DNA of 64,000 nucleotides from Marthasterias glacialis (GCA_911728455.2 OU452219.1:23743219-23807218); one strand, 5' to 3'; positions 25,222 to 37,555 are shown, counted from the first letter of the stretch. Made by a program: numbers and translations. Notes: generated from the letters alone by a model not told the origin.

Positions 25222-25330
25222 TTGCTACATCACTTCACAGGCAATTGCCCCCATGCCCCTGGTCATGAACTTGGTGCCCCTTGAAATGATCCAGTACAAA
25301 TTTACAGACAAAATGCAGAGGTGTCCAATC
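25222..25330 (+). mobile_element. TIR element family C, partial copy
   Basis: TTCACAGGCAATTGCCCCCA then TGCCCCTGGTCATGAACTTG and GTGCCCCTTGAAATGATCCA match the left and central part of the family C copies at 32470-32655 and 63558-63734. Neither terminal inverted repeat is recognisable, so it is a truncated or eroded copy. Confidence 0.6.
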
Positions 25331-28226
25331 CTGTTGGTTAGTCATTACATCACACGTGTGCAAATTATGCTGCACGCCCAAAGTTACTTCTGGTTCCAAT
25401 GCTGGCATACGTTACCGTGTTCTTTTACTGAAAAACTCTCATTCCTTTGTTAGACATTTCTTATGCAAGAAACAGATATTTTTCGATAAGACCTTGAGTC
25501 TGTGCAAGACACACATGAAAGGCAAGTCCCGAATATATGTTGTTCTTGCATTTACGATCAAAGACAAAAAGTTCAGTGCATTTCCTATTGGCTTCAGCAA
25601 TCGATGGAGCCAGTTTGTGTGAAGTGGGCGTGACTTACAGTGGAATTACGTCACACTCACCAACAGGATACCGGTGAAAAAACTCGTCAGGCCTTCATGA
25701 AGGACCAAATGTTTATCATTCTGTTCAACATTCGACCATGAGGGGATATTTGTTAATTAAAAGACACTTAATGGGTGTATACTGGAGTCTTGTATTGATT
25801 GTAAAAGACATCCATGAAAAGTCTTAGTCTGTGTAATGTACACCTGGCTGGACTACATCTCATTCCCTTGGTTCATTTCTGAATTAAGTCGATGGAAAGT
25901 AATTGTGGAATCCACAAGGAAAAATTCAGGACTAGCTATCTTTGTAAAGGATGGGAAAGGGGGCTTACCCCCAGTGTTTCTAGAAAGGAAAAGGAAATAC
26001 ACCACACAACTTAAGAGTGTTATGTTGTTTTAGACTTGGCCTGCTCTTAACACATAACGGAAGAGGCCATTGTATTAGAATAAGATCGCCATTTAAAAGT
26101 CTACCTCTGATCTTAACACTGATTATTTCTGTTCTTGAAAATTGATTTGAGCCACTAGCACCCGCACAAACACTCAACATTTAAAAGGCGAAAGAAGTTC
26201 CAATTAAGAAAGAGTAATTGTTTGACATCTGCCTCAAGAAAATTGAGCGGAGCATTTGGATGTTGACAAGAGAGCAAGTCGTCAAACATCTCATCATGTG
26301 ATAATGGTCGACCACAGGTGATAAGTACATCTGCACCGGGTAGGTGTTGTGGGTGCTTTTAGCCTGCTTGCTAGCGGGGAAATGCTTCATTGTCAAAATC
26401 GCGAGTTGAGATTGAATTTACAGGTGGTGTTTACATGTACAATATATGGGAGAAGGAGCGGGAACCAATTAATTAGAACAGGTGAATAAGAGGTGTGGAC
26501 TTTGATGAGGGTCAGTGGAATTATAGAGAACCCAATAATCGAACAAACAATCAAACAAATATCTTATTGATAATAACAATTGATGGAAAGATATTGTGAA
26601 TGTATTCAATGTCTGCTATGGGTTAATGCATGTGTACATTGATATGCCTAAAGGACAGTGGATGGCCATTAAAATGAAAAGGCTAAATTTCTTTTCATTG
26701 TGTGCTTTTTTTCCATGAGAAAGTTAGTAAAACTTGTTTTTTGTTGTTTGAGTTCACAAGGAGTGTTTATCCGTCGATTAAAATAGTGAATGCGTGGCGG
26801 TCTAAATGACATAAGGTCAGGCAAAAACGAAGGCCCTAGTCTGGTCCCTTGATATTACTAATTATAACGTTGTTGCATTGACACTTCCAACTGACTCGTA
26901 ATACACACAGGACATCCGGATGGCAGCACGGTCAGGCTATGCACAGGCAACAGAAGCTCCAGACTTTACATCAAAAGTTTGCTTATGTTTATGCAAATTA
27001 ATGCTTCCATTGGAGGGGCGGGGTCGGTACTTGAAAATCTTCAAAATTAATTTTAAAATATTTACAAGGAACATTTTCATGGAAAAAAGGTGTAGTTACA
27101 CTCCAAAAATACACAACTTAACTTGTATGATTGGAAACTTCTACTCGCATGTCCTTTAAACCCAAGAAGATGCATGAGATGGATATTATAAACTACCTTC
27201 TTATCCTCTTCATCCCTGGAGTGACTTAAGACCTGAAGGCATAAGGATATTACAAAGTATATCATAACAACTCGGGAAGACAAAGTCTTAAAGGAAATGG
27301 CAGTACTGATTATATACAAAAATAATTCTGAAATGTTCCAATAGACCTTGATGCGTATGACGTCACTATGAGCATTTAGTACAGGAAAGGACACCCTCGC
27401 GCTTAGGTCGAAACAGCCACAAGGCACGTTCGATGCTGCGTTTGACCTCAAAGATGGCAGCGAATGCATAAGGTCTACAGACAATCAGACTGTCCATTGG
27501 AAGTGCCTAAATTTATGTCCTAAGGGACATCGGTCTTTCCCAGAAGAAGAAAAAAAAATAAATCACATTGCGTGTGAAAGTGTATGGTCTGTTTTTGGAA
27601 CTGTCAGAGTCATTTTGTTTTATTTAAAACAATCACCATGACTAGTGACGATTTGTGTTTGAGTAAATTAAACAGTGTGTGCTTCTGTTATCGCCAGGGA
27701 CTTAACCAAATGGTGCTGTCGCATCTGACACACGTCCATGTGTGACGTGCATGTACACAAGTTAAATTTACACAAGACTTATGTGCCGTGCATGTACAGT
27801 TTTGTTAAATATATTCAACCCTGGTATTAAAGTATCGTGGGTGTTCTGTCATGCTATGGACTGCAGTCAGTATTCTGATCCCAATGTCTGAAAAGCTCCT
27901 GTCGTGAGATGGCAATTTGCAGTCGATCGCTTGCCAGTCACTCAAGTTCAATCGATCATATTTGCCGTGCATGAACATGTTTTATGTGATTTGATTATGA
28001 GATGAGACGTATACATACCATGTGAGCAACATGGCCGTCTGCTGATGAGTGTGTAATCTGTGGCTACAAATGCCTGACCTTGAGGTGCATGTTTAAAAAT
28101 TGTTTTGCTCATTTTTCCTGTATGCATCAAATATGTGATCTCGATTTCACAAAACACTCAGATTCATCTTCAGATGAGTTGTGTCACTGTCATGTACTTG
28201 GATTATAACATCACACTTTGCTTTAT

Positions 28227-28395
28227 TTGCCCCTTTGCAATGTCACATGTGGCCATTGTCTGCCACGCTCGCCATTTTGGGAGTCAATTTGCGCATGAAA
28301 TTATGGTAAGTGTGTAACTGCCACATTGCCAAAATGCACACTGACTAATATACTAAACTGGCACAACCAAGATTATTGTGATGATGACGAATTGC
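28227..28395. mobile_element. Palindromic MITE family B, copy 2
   Basis: Reads TGCCCCTTTGCAATGTCACA on the left, then GCCACGCTCGCCATTTTGGG and AGTCAATTTGCGC, and on the right GCACAACCAAGATTATTGTG. The closest relative is 51821-52028, which has the same left half and the same CAGCCAAGATTATTATGATG ending. Confidence 0.7.
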
Positions 28396-29624
28396 AATTC
28401 AGATTGATACTCTTATCAGACAGATCACTCTTAACTTTTTGTGAAATCAAGCCCTGATCAGGCTAAGGGAGTGAGTCCCATCATGTAGCACTCAGAGAGA
28501 TGGACAAAATGCCATGTATGGGTCTTGAGACTGGGAGAACCAAAATGTTTTCTTTTTTTTTATCGACAGGATATCGACACTGTGTGAAGTGGATGTGTAT
28601 GTAACGGGTCTATCATATAAACTTTTGGTGCAGCCATCTTGTTTATACTCCCCCATTCAAATCAGTGTAACCAAAATGAGGTTAGAATGGCAAAGTACTC
28701 TCTGACTCCTTGTCACATTAGAATCTTGATTTCTTATAAAGGCGTTTAGAACTGTCTACTGGGTGCTTAAGTGTTGCAGGAAGGTCATTAATTGAATGTA
28801 CTCCACGAGCCACAAATTGATGTATTTGATGTATTGCGGATTGGTATTCTTTAATGCTACTGATCACACCGAGCGTAAACAAGATTTTGTCAGCATGTAT
28901 TAAAGGTCTGTGCAATGAAGTAAGATTTTAAGCTTTGCCTTCAGGTGAAGGAAAATGAGAACTAGGTTTACTGCATGGTGACAACGATGTGAATTATATA
29001 TATGTCTTTTGGGAGAAGTGTTGATTCTAAAAGGAATTGGGACTGAGATATGTTAGAGTCTCCGTTTCGAACAGCGTGCTCTGGTCGTCTTAAAGTCTGT
29101 AATTAGAAATGCATCTCATTCGCAACGAGGTCAGCATGTACTTTTTAGTCACCATCTCTTGATGCTCAGAGGTATCCTGTGATTCTCTCTTCATTTTTTT
29201 CATTGGGAATGGTTGGAGGGGGGGGGGGCGATGGGACTGAACTACTAGGTTTTCTAATAAACTGTAACTCTCTAATTAAACATGATTGATGGCACATCGT
29301 CAGTGGTCAGTTTGATTAAAGAGAATACGAGCAGGGGGTCACTTTTTAATGGGAACTCATCAAGCAGAACAGATGCAGTAAGGTTAGCTTGTTCTGGAGG
29401 GTGGGGGGGGGGAGGAGTTGAAGGTGGATGGGATCAGTTGGAAAAGCTCCTCTCATCCCCTGAATAAACCTGAATAACAATCTACCGTAGCTTAACTTCA
29501 AAAGCCTCTTTAACCCAAGACAATTATATCAAAGTTGCATAATAAATCTACTGGATTGCTTGTGACTCCTGAATAGTCCCTACTCCTAGTACTTAAGTGA
29601 TCAGCACTGTTTACTCAAGTAAAA

Positions 29625-29720
29625 AAAAAGACCAAGCTAATCGAATGGGATTCGAACCCACGACCCCCCGCATTCTGCAGCAGAAGTCTTTACCACTAGA
29701 CCACCGCTAGCTAACACGCT
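29625..29720 (-). mobile_element. tRNA-derived SINE head
   Basis: On the plus strand GGGATTCGAACCCACGACCC and CTTTACCACTAGACCACCGC are the reverse complements of a B box and an A box in tRNA spacing. The head resembles those at 29800-29915 and 40390-40540, but the adjoining body differs. It is probably a related subfamily or truncated copy. Confidence 0.7.
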
Positions 29721-29799
29721 AGTACCAGGTGACAAGAGCCTAGTTCAAATCCTGTAAATAGCAGTTGGTACCGCAAATACATGAACATGTGTATTACTA

Positions 29800-29915
29800 T
29801 GTAATGTACACTCAGTACTTTGACAAAAATCCACAGGCATATTCCTTGGGTGGGACCCGAACCCACAACCCCCGTAACTCCAGAGCAGATGCCTTAACAA
29901 CCAGACCACCGAGAC
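29800..29915 (-). mobile_element. tRNA-derived SINE, family with GCCTGTGGATTT body
   Basis: Reverse-complement B box at GGGACCCGAACCCACAACCC and A box at CTTAACAACCAGACCACCGA. To the left (the 3' side on the minus strand) lies CACTCAGTACTTTGACAAAA then ATCCACAGGCATATTCC, matching the bodies of the copies at 10331 and 40390. Confidence 0.75.
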
Positions 29916-32419
29916 TGCCCAGCAGCCAGCTGTTAGCATCAGCCAGTTAGCATCAAGTCCTATTAGCATGGGCAAAAGCACAAATAATATTCTTTATCCC
30001 CGATGCAAAAAAAATAACATCTATTATATGTAATGTAGCTATACATACATCTGCTGTACGTGTCAACTCAATTCAATATTACATTTACTTCCGTACACAT
30101 TACATATGTTACAAAATAAACTGAAGTAAACAATAAATAGGAACAATAAACAGGAATAATAAATATATATATACATGTATGTGGTCCTCATAAAGGACAA
30201 ACTTTAAGATGAAACATACCGCCTGGAATTTGCCAGAAAGCTGATTGTTTTAATGAAAGGAACAATCAGTTGTCTTGGAGGGTCTAACTGAAACATTACA
30301 CAGAATGTTAAGATGCATCTTGGTGGCTTTCAGGGAAGCTAAGTGGCAGCAGACTTATCGGGTAAACATTTTGTTTTCGGCATTTTGTGCATGCTCAGAA
30401 CTACGGACTTAATAATGGCCGTACCTGGTATGCCTGCTGCCATCTAGCATTACAAAGAAATTTGTAATCAAGAAAAACATGCAATTCAGAGCATAGATGT
30501 TATTCGATTTCTCCTTGCATTCAAACAGTTTTATTTTTTGTTTTTGTTTTGTTTTACGTAGAATATGTAATGTTCATATGAACACATGGAAACCCAGTCA
30601 CTTAAAGGTCAAATATATTTGTGAACAGAACTATCCAATGCACCTGCCACAGGGGTCGTTAGTTAGCAACAAGCCAATTATTGATCAAGTTCACTCAGTC
30701 GCACTCATCCTGTCTCCACATTTTCTTTCCGTCAGGCATTCTTCCAAAATTGTGCGTTGGTCATTAACCAACAGAAGACCATTTGTCCTTGTAAATTTAC
30801 AAGTACATACAGCTGGTGTGAGATTCGCAGGGAGGTGCTTGTAATTGCGCAGGGTGGGGAAATACGGGGGCGGGGGGGGGGGGGGGGGGGGAGTGGTGAA
30901 GGAGAGGGGTTAATCTTTATTTTACTGCCTTACTTTGAAATTCGCTACATATAGCCTGCCTCTTATAACCTGTCGCAATTCAAATGTAATATCAATGGTC
31001 GTCTTTCTACTTTTTGATTTCCTCTTCTTTTATCCTCTTCTTTTACAGCCCTCACCCTGAGTGGCCTGTTTTAGGGCCTTGTGATCTGCAACTTCCCATA
31101 AAAAAATACTTTTTTTAAATTGGCGAGACGTATAATTCGCCTCCTTCGAGAAGTTTCTAATTGCATAGTGTATCCCAGCGTACATGTATGCCAAATAGCA
31201 TAATTACACTTATGCCATTTATAAGATATTGCCACTTCCCATCAAAATGAAGAAAAAAACAAATCTCACAAGGTTCATGCCCAGGCCCCCCCCCCATCTT
31301 CTCTTTCTCAACAAAACAACAATCACAATTCTTTGAAATAAAGGAACAACTAAAGATATAAATAATCCTCATTATGTATGCCAACAACAAAACACTTCTG
31401 ATCAGGACACAGGAGCCACTTTAATTGTCAATTAGAGTAAAGTCTGTCACAGATTATTAGGTTCGTCGACACTGTCTGCAAGATGCGGGATACACGATGC
31501 CATGTATCTCCGTTTCTTTGCTGAGGTCGTTAATTCGTTGCTCTCACACAAACAGCAGCAAGTTACGGGGTATTTTTTACGTGTGTATGTAGCTTGGCGT
31601 TGCAGTCCCAATGATACAACAGAATGTTCGTGATTGTGTTTGTATGAGACCACGGAGCATGGTCCTTGCTCCAACATGAGACTGTTTTGTATCCAATGTA
31701 CATGTAAGTGTGTGTTACCTGCAAATTTACACTTCAGTCCAACTCCAACCCGGCTCAAATTGAGTTTTGTTTTGTACACCTTTGGCTATTATGATCGAAT
31801 GCACAATGTCCAACGGGAAATATCAGTGGTCGTAATAAACAGGTAAAGAAGAAAGCAAAGGCAACTGTTTAGAGGTCAGCTGTACTTGTAAAGAGGTACC
31901 AGATAACTAGATATCATTACTGGAAAACAAATTTGTTTTGGACGGTCCTTTTTCACAGTTCTCACCAGTAGTACGCATGTTCAGAACTACGTGCGCAATA
32001 CTGAGCGCGTGTGCGCATATGCTCCAAACTGTCAAAACGGCCCGTTGTGTCTGCTGCCGCCAGCGTCTCAAAAGTCTCCCATGGTTACATGTTTCTGGTG
32101 TTCTTCATACATTCAGTAAGGATTTAATGTTGCAATTGATGCAATGAAAAAGATAGGAAAATAAATATCTTCGTCACAGAAAATCAAAGCTTGAATTTCA
32201 TGTTTGTCCTGTTTTTATATTTTCCATTAGGAGTATGTAGTTAATTTTATTTCACTGGCATTTATTTCAGTGCTGACCTAATGTATAATTGAAACAATTC
32301 AATGTATTGTAATAGTATACAGTTAAGTTCAATTGTAATGAAAGCATTAGGGCCTAACTTGATGAAATTTATTAAAGTGCAATTGTGGGGTCTGTGGGAC
32401 AACATTGTACAGGTACACT

Positions 32420-32790
32420 CCATGATGTGTACATTATACATGTATATATGCCCGGATGTGTATATGTTTCAGGCCTGATACTTCACGGAGGCAACGGAGG
32501 CAACGGAGGCAATTGCCTCCACTGCCCCTGGTCATTGCCAGGGTGCCCTTGAAATGTTCCAATAGAAACTTTCAATTTCCACATAGAGGTGCCCTTTATC
32601 AAGAAGAAAGTGCCTGGGTGCCCTTGCCCTTTCAAGAATGAAGCGATCAGGCCTGATGTTTGCCAGATGTGTACATGTACCCCCGGATGGGTTCATTTAT
32701 GCCCAGATGTGTGCATGTACGCCCAGATGTGTACATGTACACCCAGATGTGCATGTGTACAGTGTACGCCCTGATGTGTACATGTGTGTT
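32420..32790 (+). repeat. Short tandem array, 20-bp unit, split by a TIR element
   Basis: Units of the type GCCCAGATGTGTACATGTAC repeat, with variation, at 32662-32790. One or two diverged units (GCCCGGATGTGTATATG) lie at about 32450-32466. The two parts are separated by the family C element at 32470-32655, so the array existed before the insertion. The unit contains the TACATGTA-type palindrome common across the window. Confidence 0.7.
32470..32655 (+). mobile_element. TIR element family C, intact copy with target duplication
   Basis: Ends are CAGGCCTGATACTTC on the left and GATCAGGCCTG on the right, giving a 10-bp exact terminal inverted repeat CAGGCCTGAT. ATGTTT flanks both sides (32464-32469 and 32656-32661), a 6-bp target duplication. 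The interior has GGCAATTGCCTCCACTGCCC and GAGGTGCCCTTTATC. It is non-coding, so a non-autonomous DNA transposon. Length is 186 bp. Superfamily not assigned. Confidence 0.8.
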
Positions 32791-34002
32791 TTAATCCGGA
32801 TTTTCAATTGATCAACTTGTAGCATTTCAAGTGTTATTTTTAGAAAAGATTATTGAGTTGATTCGTGTTGGTGAACCAGCAGTTTTGTTTGTATCAGACT
32901 GAAACTGACCTTTCATTGTAAGCTTGTGCATGGAAGAAACCTGCACCGTTGTATCATATCAGTCATCACTTGCATGATTTGATAATGCCAGCTAGCTAGC
33001 TACAATATTGAACAGTTAACCACTCCGAGTTGCCTCTTCTTTTACTGAGGAACTATTGATTTCAGAGTAAGCAATATTTCTGGCCTTATCATGTATGTTT
33101 CACCGAGCCTTAATTATATTGTAGACAGGTTTGCTTTACCTGCTGTACGCACGCTGTGCAAAACAAGTGTTTTAAAGATGGCTTGGGTTATCGGTTGGGA
33201 TTAGTTTTTTTCCTCTGCTTTCAGATAAAAAGGGGAAATATTTTTCAGATGTTTATGACAGATTAAGTACTATGACAATGTTTGAAAAAAATTGTGACCA
33301 ACCAATTATTTTTAAAGCAAATTTTCGAATGTGATATGAATTTGGGTTAGAACCACATCACCTGTGGAAATATTTCTGTACTTAGCAATTTTTCTTTTTT
33401 TTATAAAACGATAACTGAAATTGATTCGTTTTCTGTACACATAATTTGCATTGAGTCCCTTTGCTGTGAGAATGAGTGCTAAGCTACCCTGCGCTGAGTG
33501 AAAAAAAAAATTGAAGGAAAAAAGCCTGTGGGCGTGTTGCACAATCCTGACTGCTTATCAGGGATCTGAAAAACTGTTTTAACCAAGGCACCTGCACAAG
33601 ACAGTTTCTCAGAGGCCTGTAAATCTGAACGATTTGTCACATTTCTGTGCTGCTAGCTGCCCATGAATCCAAACCAATGTCAGGAAATATGCAGTCTGTC
33701 ATAAGAGGGCATAATGCTGACTGTTATGATGAATTCATGCCGCCAAGCCCAGGGTGTTTATTCCCCCTCATGGTAAGAAGCAAAATGCCAAAGGCTAGGA
33801 GAGAGCTCTTCTCTGTAGCTGTTTATATCAGTCCACATTCCTGGTTATAATGGAGTACTGGAATCTTCATCCCAGGGGTTCTTTGGATTCCTAGTGTAAA
33901 TCAGTGGACACAAGGATATGGAGGGTGAGGTGGGGGTGTGAATGAGGACACAGTTTCTTCCTCCTACCAAGAAAGAGGCTTGGTTGAGATAAATCTAAAT
34001 GT

Positions 34003-34108
34003 ATGCTGTCATTTGAGTCTTATGAATTCAAGATAAGACACATCTGTGTACAGAAGGGCTTCTGTACACAGATGTTTGTTATCTTGAATTCATAAATACC
34101 CATGACAG
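34003..34108. repeat. Near-perfect hairpin (about 36-bp arms)
   Basis: TATGAATTCAAGATAA then CATCTGTGTACAGAAG on the left pairs with CTTCTGTACACAGATG and TTATCTTGAATTCATA on the right, around the centre AGAAGGGCTTCT near 34056. CTGTCAT and ATGACAG extend the pairing outside. It is likely a MITE-type or recently formed foldback sequence. Confidence 0.8.
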
Positions 34109-34408
34109 TTTAGGCATTCCTATTGGTTGAAAGGTGGTCACATGACTGTGTTTACCTGGTATTAAATGGCTGATAAAGACACGGCTGGAGCTGTTTAAGA
34201 CAAGTTATTTGAGTCTTGTTTCCTGCTTTGTTACTCTAACACTAGAAAACATATAAGGAGAGGCGCGAAACAGACCCATAGTGCAAAGCTGGGGCTCCTG
34301 AACGTAACAAACAGCAAAAAATCATTGCAAAGCGAGCAAGGTTTGTTGTGTCGTTCTCTGATTTTTTTCGACATTTTATTTCTTAATAATAAAAGGGCAT
34401 TTATGAAT

Positions 34409-34578
34409 GGGAATAAAAGAATGGTGACTCCGTCTTAATCGGCCGTTTAAAACCTTACAGTATCGCGGCCGTGCGATAAAGGTCCACGCCTTTAGCTTGG
34501 GCCATATTATCACACGGACCGCGGCACTGACGGTTTTAAACGACCGATTAAGACCGCGCTGCCACTCTTTTATTCCCT
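34409..34578. mobile_element. Palindromic MITE with GGGAATAAAAGA ends
   Basis: The left arm GGGAATAAAAGAATGGTGAC then GTCTTAATCGGCCGTTTAAA pairs with TTTAAACGACCGATTAAGAC and GCCACTCTTTTATTCCC on the right. GCGGCCGTGCGATAA and TTATCACACGGACCGC pair inside. It is GC-richer than the flanks and non-coding. Only one copy is seen in this window. Confidence 0.75.
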
Positions 34579-34813
34579 TATTAAAAACCACCCAAGTAGA
34601 TCCTTGGTTGAACGTGGCATTCATTAATCAAACCATTTCATGGCCTACATCATAAACAGTGCATTTTGGAACCATAACACTGTGCATTTTAGTCCCATCC
34701 TTTTTTACTATTGTACACTAGCCAACACCATTCGACATGGTTTACACAGCAGTACAATTTAAGAGCCCTAGTATTGGACGCCAAAATACAACCTTGTACA
34801 AATTTGTTTCTAT

Positions 34814-35020
34814 CCTCCAATCAAATGACAAAGATCTTCTTGGACGTTATTTAAAACAACTAATGAATGTTCTGCATTCGTGCAATGGAGAGAATATTTT
34901 CAGTTGTCGACAGATGGAATGTTTCATCCAACTCGGCTTTACCTTGGTGAATAGAACATTCCACATTGCAACTCATGAAAATACTCTCACCGTTGCTCAT
35001 AAACATTCATTATTTGTATA
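34814..35020 (+). mobile_element. Hairpin element family D, copy 2
   Basis: The left end has TCCTCCAATCAAATGACAAA then GATCTTCTTGGACGTTAT. The stem begins AACTAATGAATGTTCTGCAT and is centred on ACTCGGCTTTACCTTGG near 34930-34946. The right end reads CATAAACATTCATTATTTGT. Outer stem and ends agree closely with 62913-63120, but the inner arms have diverged in both halves. Confidence 0.8.
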
Positions 35021-35904
35021 CTAACTGGTCATTTTACTGTAGCTACATACCTACATGGGAGCATAAAATTACTGAACATGCATTCTGTATACATGATGTA
35101 CTGCTATAGGACTCCTGATGTGAATATTTCTTAGGAGCATATTTTATGCTACTGTCTCCCTGTGTGTGAAAACTAATTGACATCCATTTTTTGTTAATTT
35201 GATTGAAAAGCGCACTTCATTTGACATTTTCCATGCTTTTCCGGACCACTGAGGGCGCTGTTGCCGTGATGTCATTTCAGGGAGACAATGTGGTTTTCTT
35301 TTGAAGTTCATAAAAATTGTGAACCGCCAAAGCATTTGCCAATTGCTTACTGCCATGAACTGACACAACAGCAAATCACTAAAGGAAAGAAAGTTCACGA
35401 CAGCGAACTGTTCTAAACTTTGTCAACTTTCTGTGCATAAACTAAATACAACATTGAGGTTTCTGCCTGATATAACATCACACTTTTGCTCATGAATACA
35501 GAAATTTGCATGAGCATAAAAACAAAAAAGGACCAAAATACCCTTGAAAATGGCAAAATGTAAATTAAAAGTAAGGTTAAACGTGACATAATGGTGCATT
35601 TTCAAGGATTGCATTAAAAAAAACTACATTTCATGTGCCCTTTAAGTTTAAGACATCACCAACTGTTTTTATCTTGCATACATGTATGTGTGAGAATTGC
35701 ATTGTATAATTATTGTACAAGAGAGGGTCTTTGACTTCACTTTGAAATACTTCTTTATTTTAAGGATCTAATCTGAGCACTGAATAGTTATTGACAGTAT
35801 CTTTTTAGATATTTTAAATGTGCTGTTTGTGATTTTTTATAATGATAAAGTTAGCCGATTTTCATTTGTGGTTTCCTTTTCTTCAATGTGTCTTTTCTGT
35901 ACAG

Positions 35905-35985
35905 GACTCTGGAAATGTTGAGCCTAACTGTCTCTTCCGAGTGGATGAATATGCTTTCTTCATCATTTGGAAAAGTGAAGGAAGG
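35905..35985 (+). CDS. Phospholipase C beta (PLCB4/norpA type), coding exon 2
   Basis: Codes for 27 residues, residues 29-55 of the protein: DSGNVEPNCLFRVDEYAFF then IIWKSEGR. The acceptor is TTTTCTGTACAG (AG at 35903-35904) and the donor is AGG|GTAAG (GT at 35986-35987). Both junctions are phase 0, and the exon is 81 bp, a multiple of three. The pattern EPN-LF-VDE-FF-W-SEG is a strong match to the N-terminal PH domain of PLC beta 4 and to Drosophila norpA (LFKVDEYGFF, WKSEGR as I recall). It marks the PLCB4/norpA branch and not the PLCB1-3 branch, which reads LR-DP-GFF-YW at this place. The exon sits alone between introns of 29 kb and 17 kb. Confidence 0.95.
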
Positions 35986-36081
35986 GTAAGAACCAATAGT
36001 ATCATCATTATGTACAGTAGCATCGTCAGTGAAAAAGGATGATTACAACAGTATTTGTTTTAAAGAGAACATTTACTCGCT

Positions 36082-36246
36082 TATCTAGATTTCAAGACAT
36101 CTAGATTTTGAAGAAATCTAGATTTCAAGACATCTAGATTTTCAAGACATCTAGATTTCAAGACATCTAGATTTTCAAGACATCTAGATTTTCAAGACAT
36201 CTAGACTTTGAAGACATCTAGATTTCAAGGCATCTAGATTTCAAGA
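36082..36246 (+). repeat. Minisatellite, 18-19-bp unit with CATCTAGATTT
   Basis: About nine copies of a unit like CATCTAGATTTTCAAGA, with length variation of one base in the T run and a few substitutions (TTTGAAGAAATC, GACTTTGAAG, AAGGCATC). Each unit includes the palindrome ATCTAGAT. It begins about 100 bp downstream of the exon 2 donor. Confidence 0.9.
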
Positions 36247-37555
36247 AACTTATCTGACATCAGTTGTAAATGTTAACATATGTTTATAGGAAACCTGTTT
36301 GCTTTCGAACATTTTGGGAAGTATATATTCCTGAAAGATTAGGGCTTTGATTTTGAAACTTGGGAAATATATATATTCCTGAAAGATGAGGTCTTCCCAA
36401 GCAGTGTTTCCAGACAATTGCAGCTTGTAGTGCAATGTACATGGCTGAAGTTTTTTATTGTTTTTTATTTTGAAAGTCGTTGTAACCAATACTGTGCCTT
36501 TTATTTACAGACGTTTATCCCAAAGCGCAACTGTCTTTTTGCCCTCAGCCTCAACCAACTGCAAAAATACTCACGACTTTGCCATTAACCGCGGAACAAA
36601 AAACTGACACACGACACATCTTTAAGAAATAATTAGATAAAAGTATACATGTTCCGGATAAACCAAGGCTACATGTCATCTCGGTTGTCATAAGCGGGCC
36701 TCAAATTTCCAGAAATTGAGATAATAAAAGTAAAGAGTCAGCACATGTAACTTTATAAATTCAAGTGAAGCACATTGATACATGGGGGGAAATGCATGTT
36801 GTGTAGATGAGCCGTGTAACGAAAAACCTCCAATCCAGGGCTAGATTGTACGGAGATACAATACCTAGTAATTAGCAGTGTGTGTTTGGCACGGACTCGG
36901 ACATGGGGCCCTGGCTGACTTGAGTTACTTTATACCGGTGACGGTGAGCTTGAATGAAATTATCATTAATTGAAACACTGACCCCGTGGTAATTTGAACA
37001 GATTTGCAAGGTTATCACAGAACGAGGGAAAAGGTTTAGTGCATCTGACAGTGTGTGATACTTGTATGCAGATGAGCTCGGCCCAGTTTTTTGTGTGTGC
37101 AGCTGCAAAGAGCACCAATAGGAGCAGCACAGGAGAGTATTGCTCTGCAGCACAAACAGGTCACCAGCCGAAATGCTATGTATATTATTAGGCATTTTAT
37201 CTCTGACTGGCTCTCTGGTAATTTCTGCATGCATTTTCTGTGCAGCAGGTGTGTGAACTATAAGGCCATGTTTACAAACATTTGTGTTTAACTTGAGACT
37301 AAAATGACTGAATCTAATTAATTTTTTAATTCTGGCCAAGACAGAAACCTGGGTGCTAGGTAAAACAAAGCTGTGCAAGATTCTTCAATAACAGACTCTG
37401 GGATAATAACAGTCATGGACGATTAATATTCAATTGTTTTTGCCCATATAATTTGAAATTATGCCTCAACAGATGGTCAATCTAAACAAAAGGTTATGGA
37501 AAGCTAAGGCATTATGCATTTTAGTAATAACTAATGAAAATAAATATTTCCAGGG

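Larger units (their letters stand above)
6487..35904 (+). other. Intron 1 of the PLC beta gene (29.4 kb)
   Basis: Donor GAG|GTAGGG at 6487 and acceptor TTTTCTGTACAG with AG at 35903-35904. Content is almost all AT-rich non-coding DNA with embedded mobile elements, listed separately. Apart from those, I see nothing assignable in 6487-7279, 8216-10330, 11396-12761, 13139-14693, 15145-20448, 20528-21660, 21747-24060, 24301-25221, 25331-28226, 28396-29624, 30010-32419, 32791-34002 and 35021-35904. Small simple tracts occur: a CT run near 22686-22707, twenty Gs at 30872-30891, and short GTACATGTAC runs near 8960 and 12430-12500. Short open frames on both strands look like chance, as none has a recognisable domain or conserved splice context. 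The length suits a regulatory first intron, but no enhancer can be identified by eye. Confidence 0.85.

Noticed and set aside
27355..27368. TGACGTCA-type CRE site
   Set aside because: A single 8-bp match in 64 kb is expected by chance and has no supporting context.
36872..37378. 168-codon minus-strand open frame
   Set aside because: No recognisable domain. Other frames on both strands are also open over part of it, and composition is ordinary intronic DNA. It is long for chance, so it is noted but not called.
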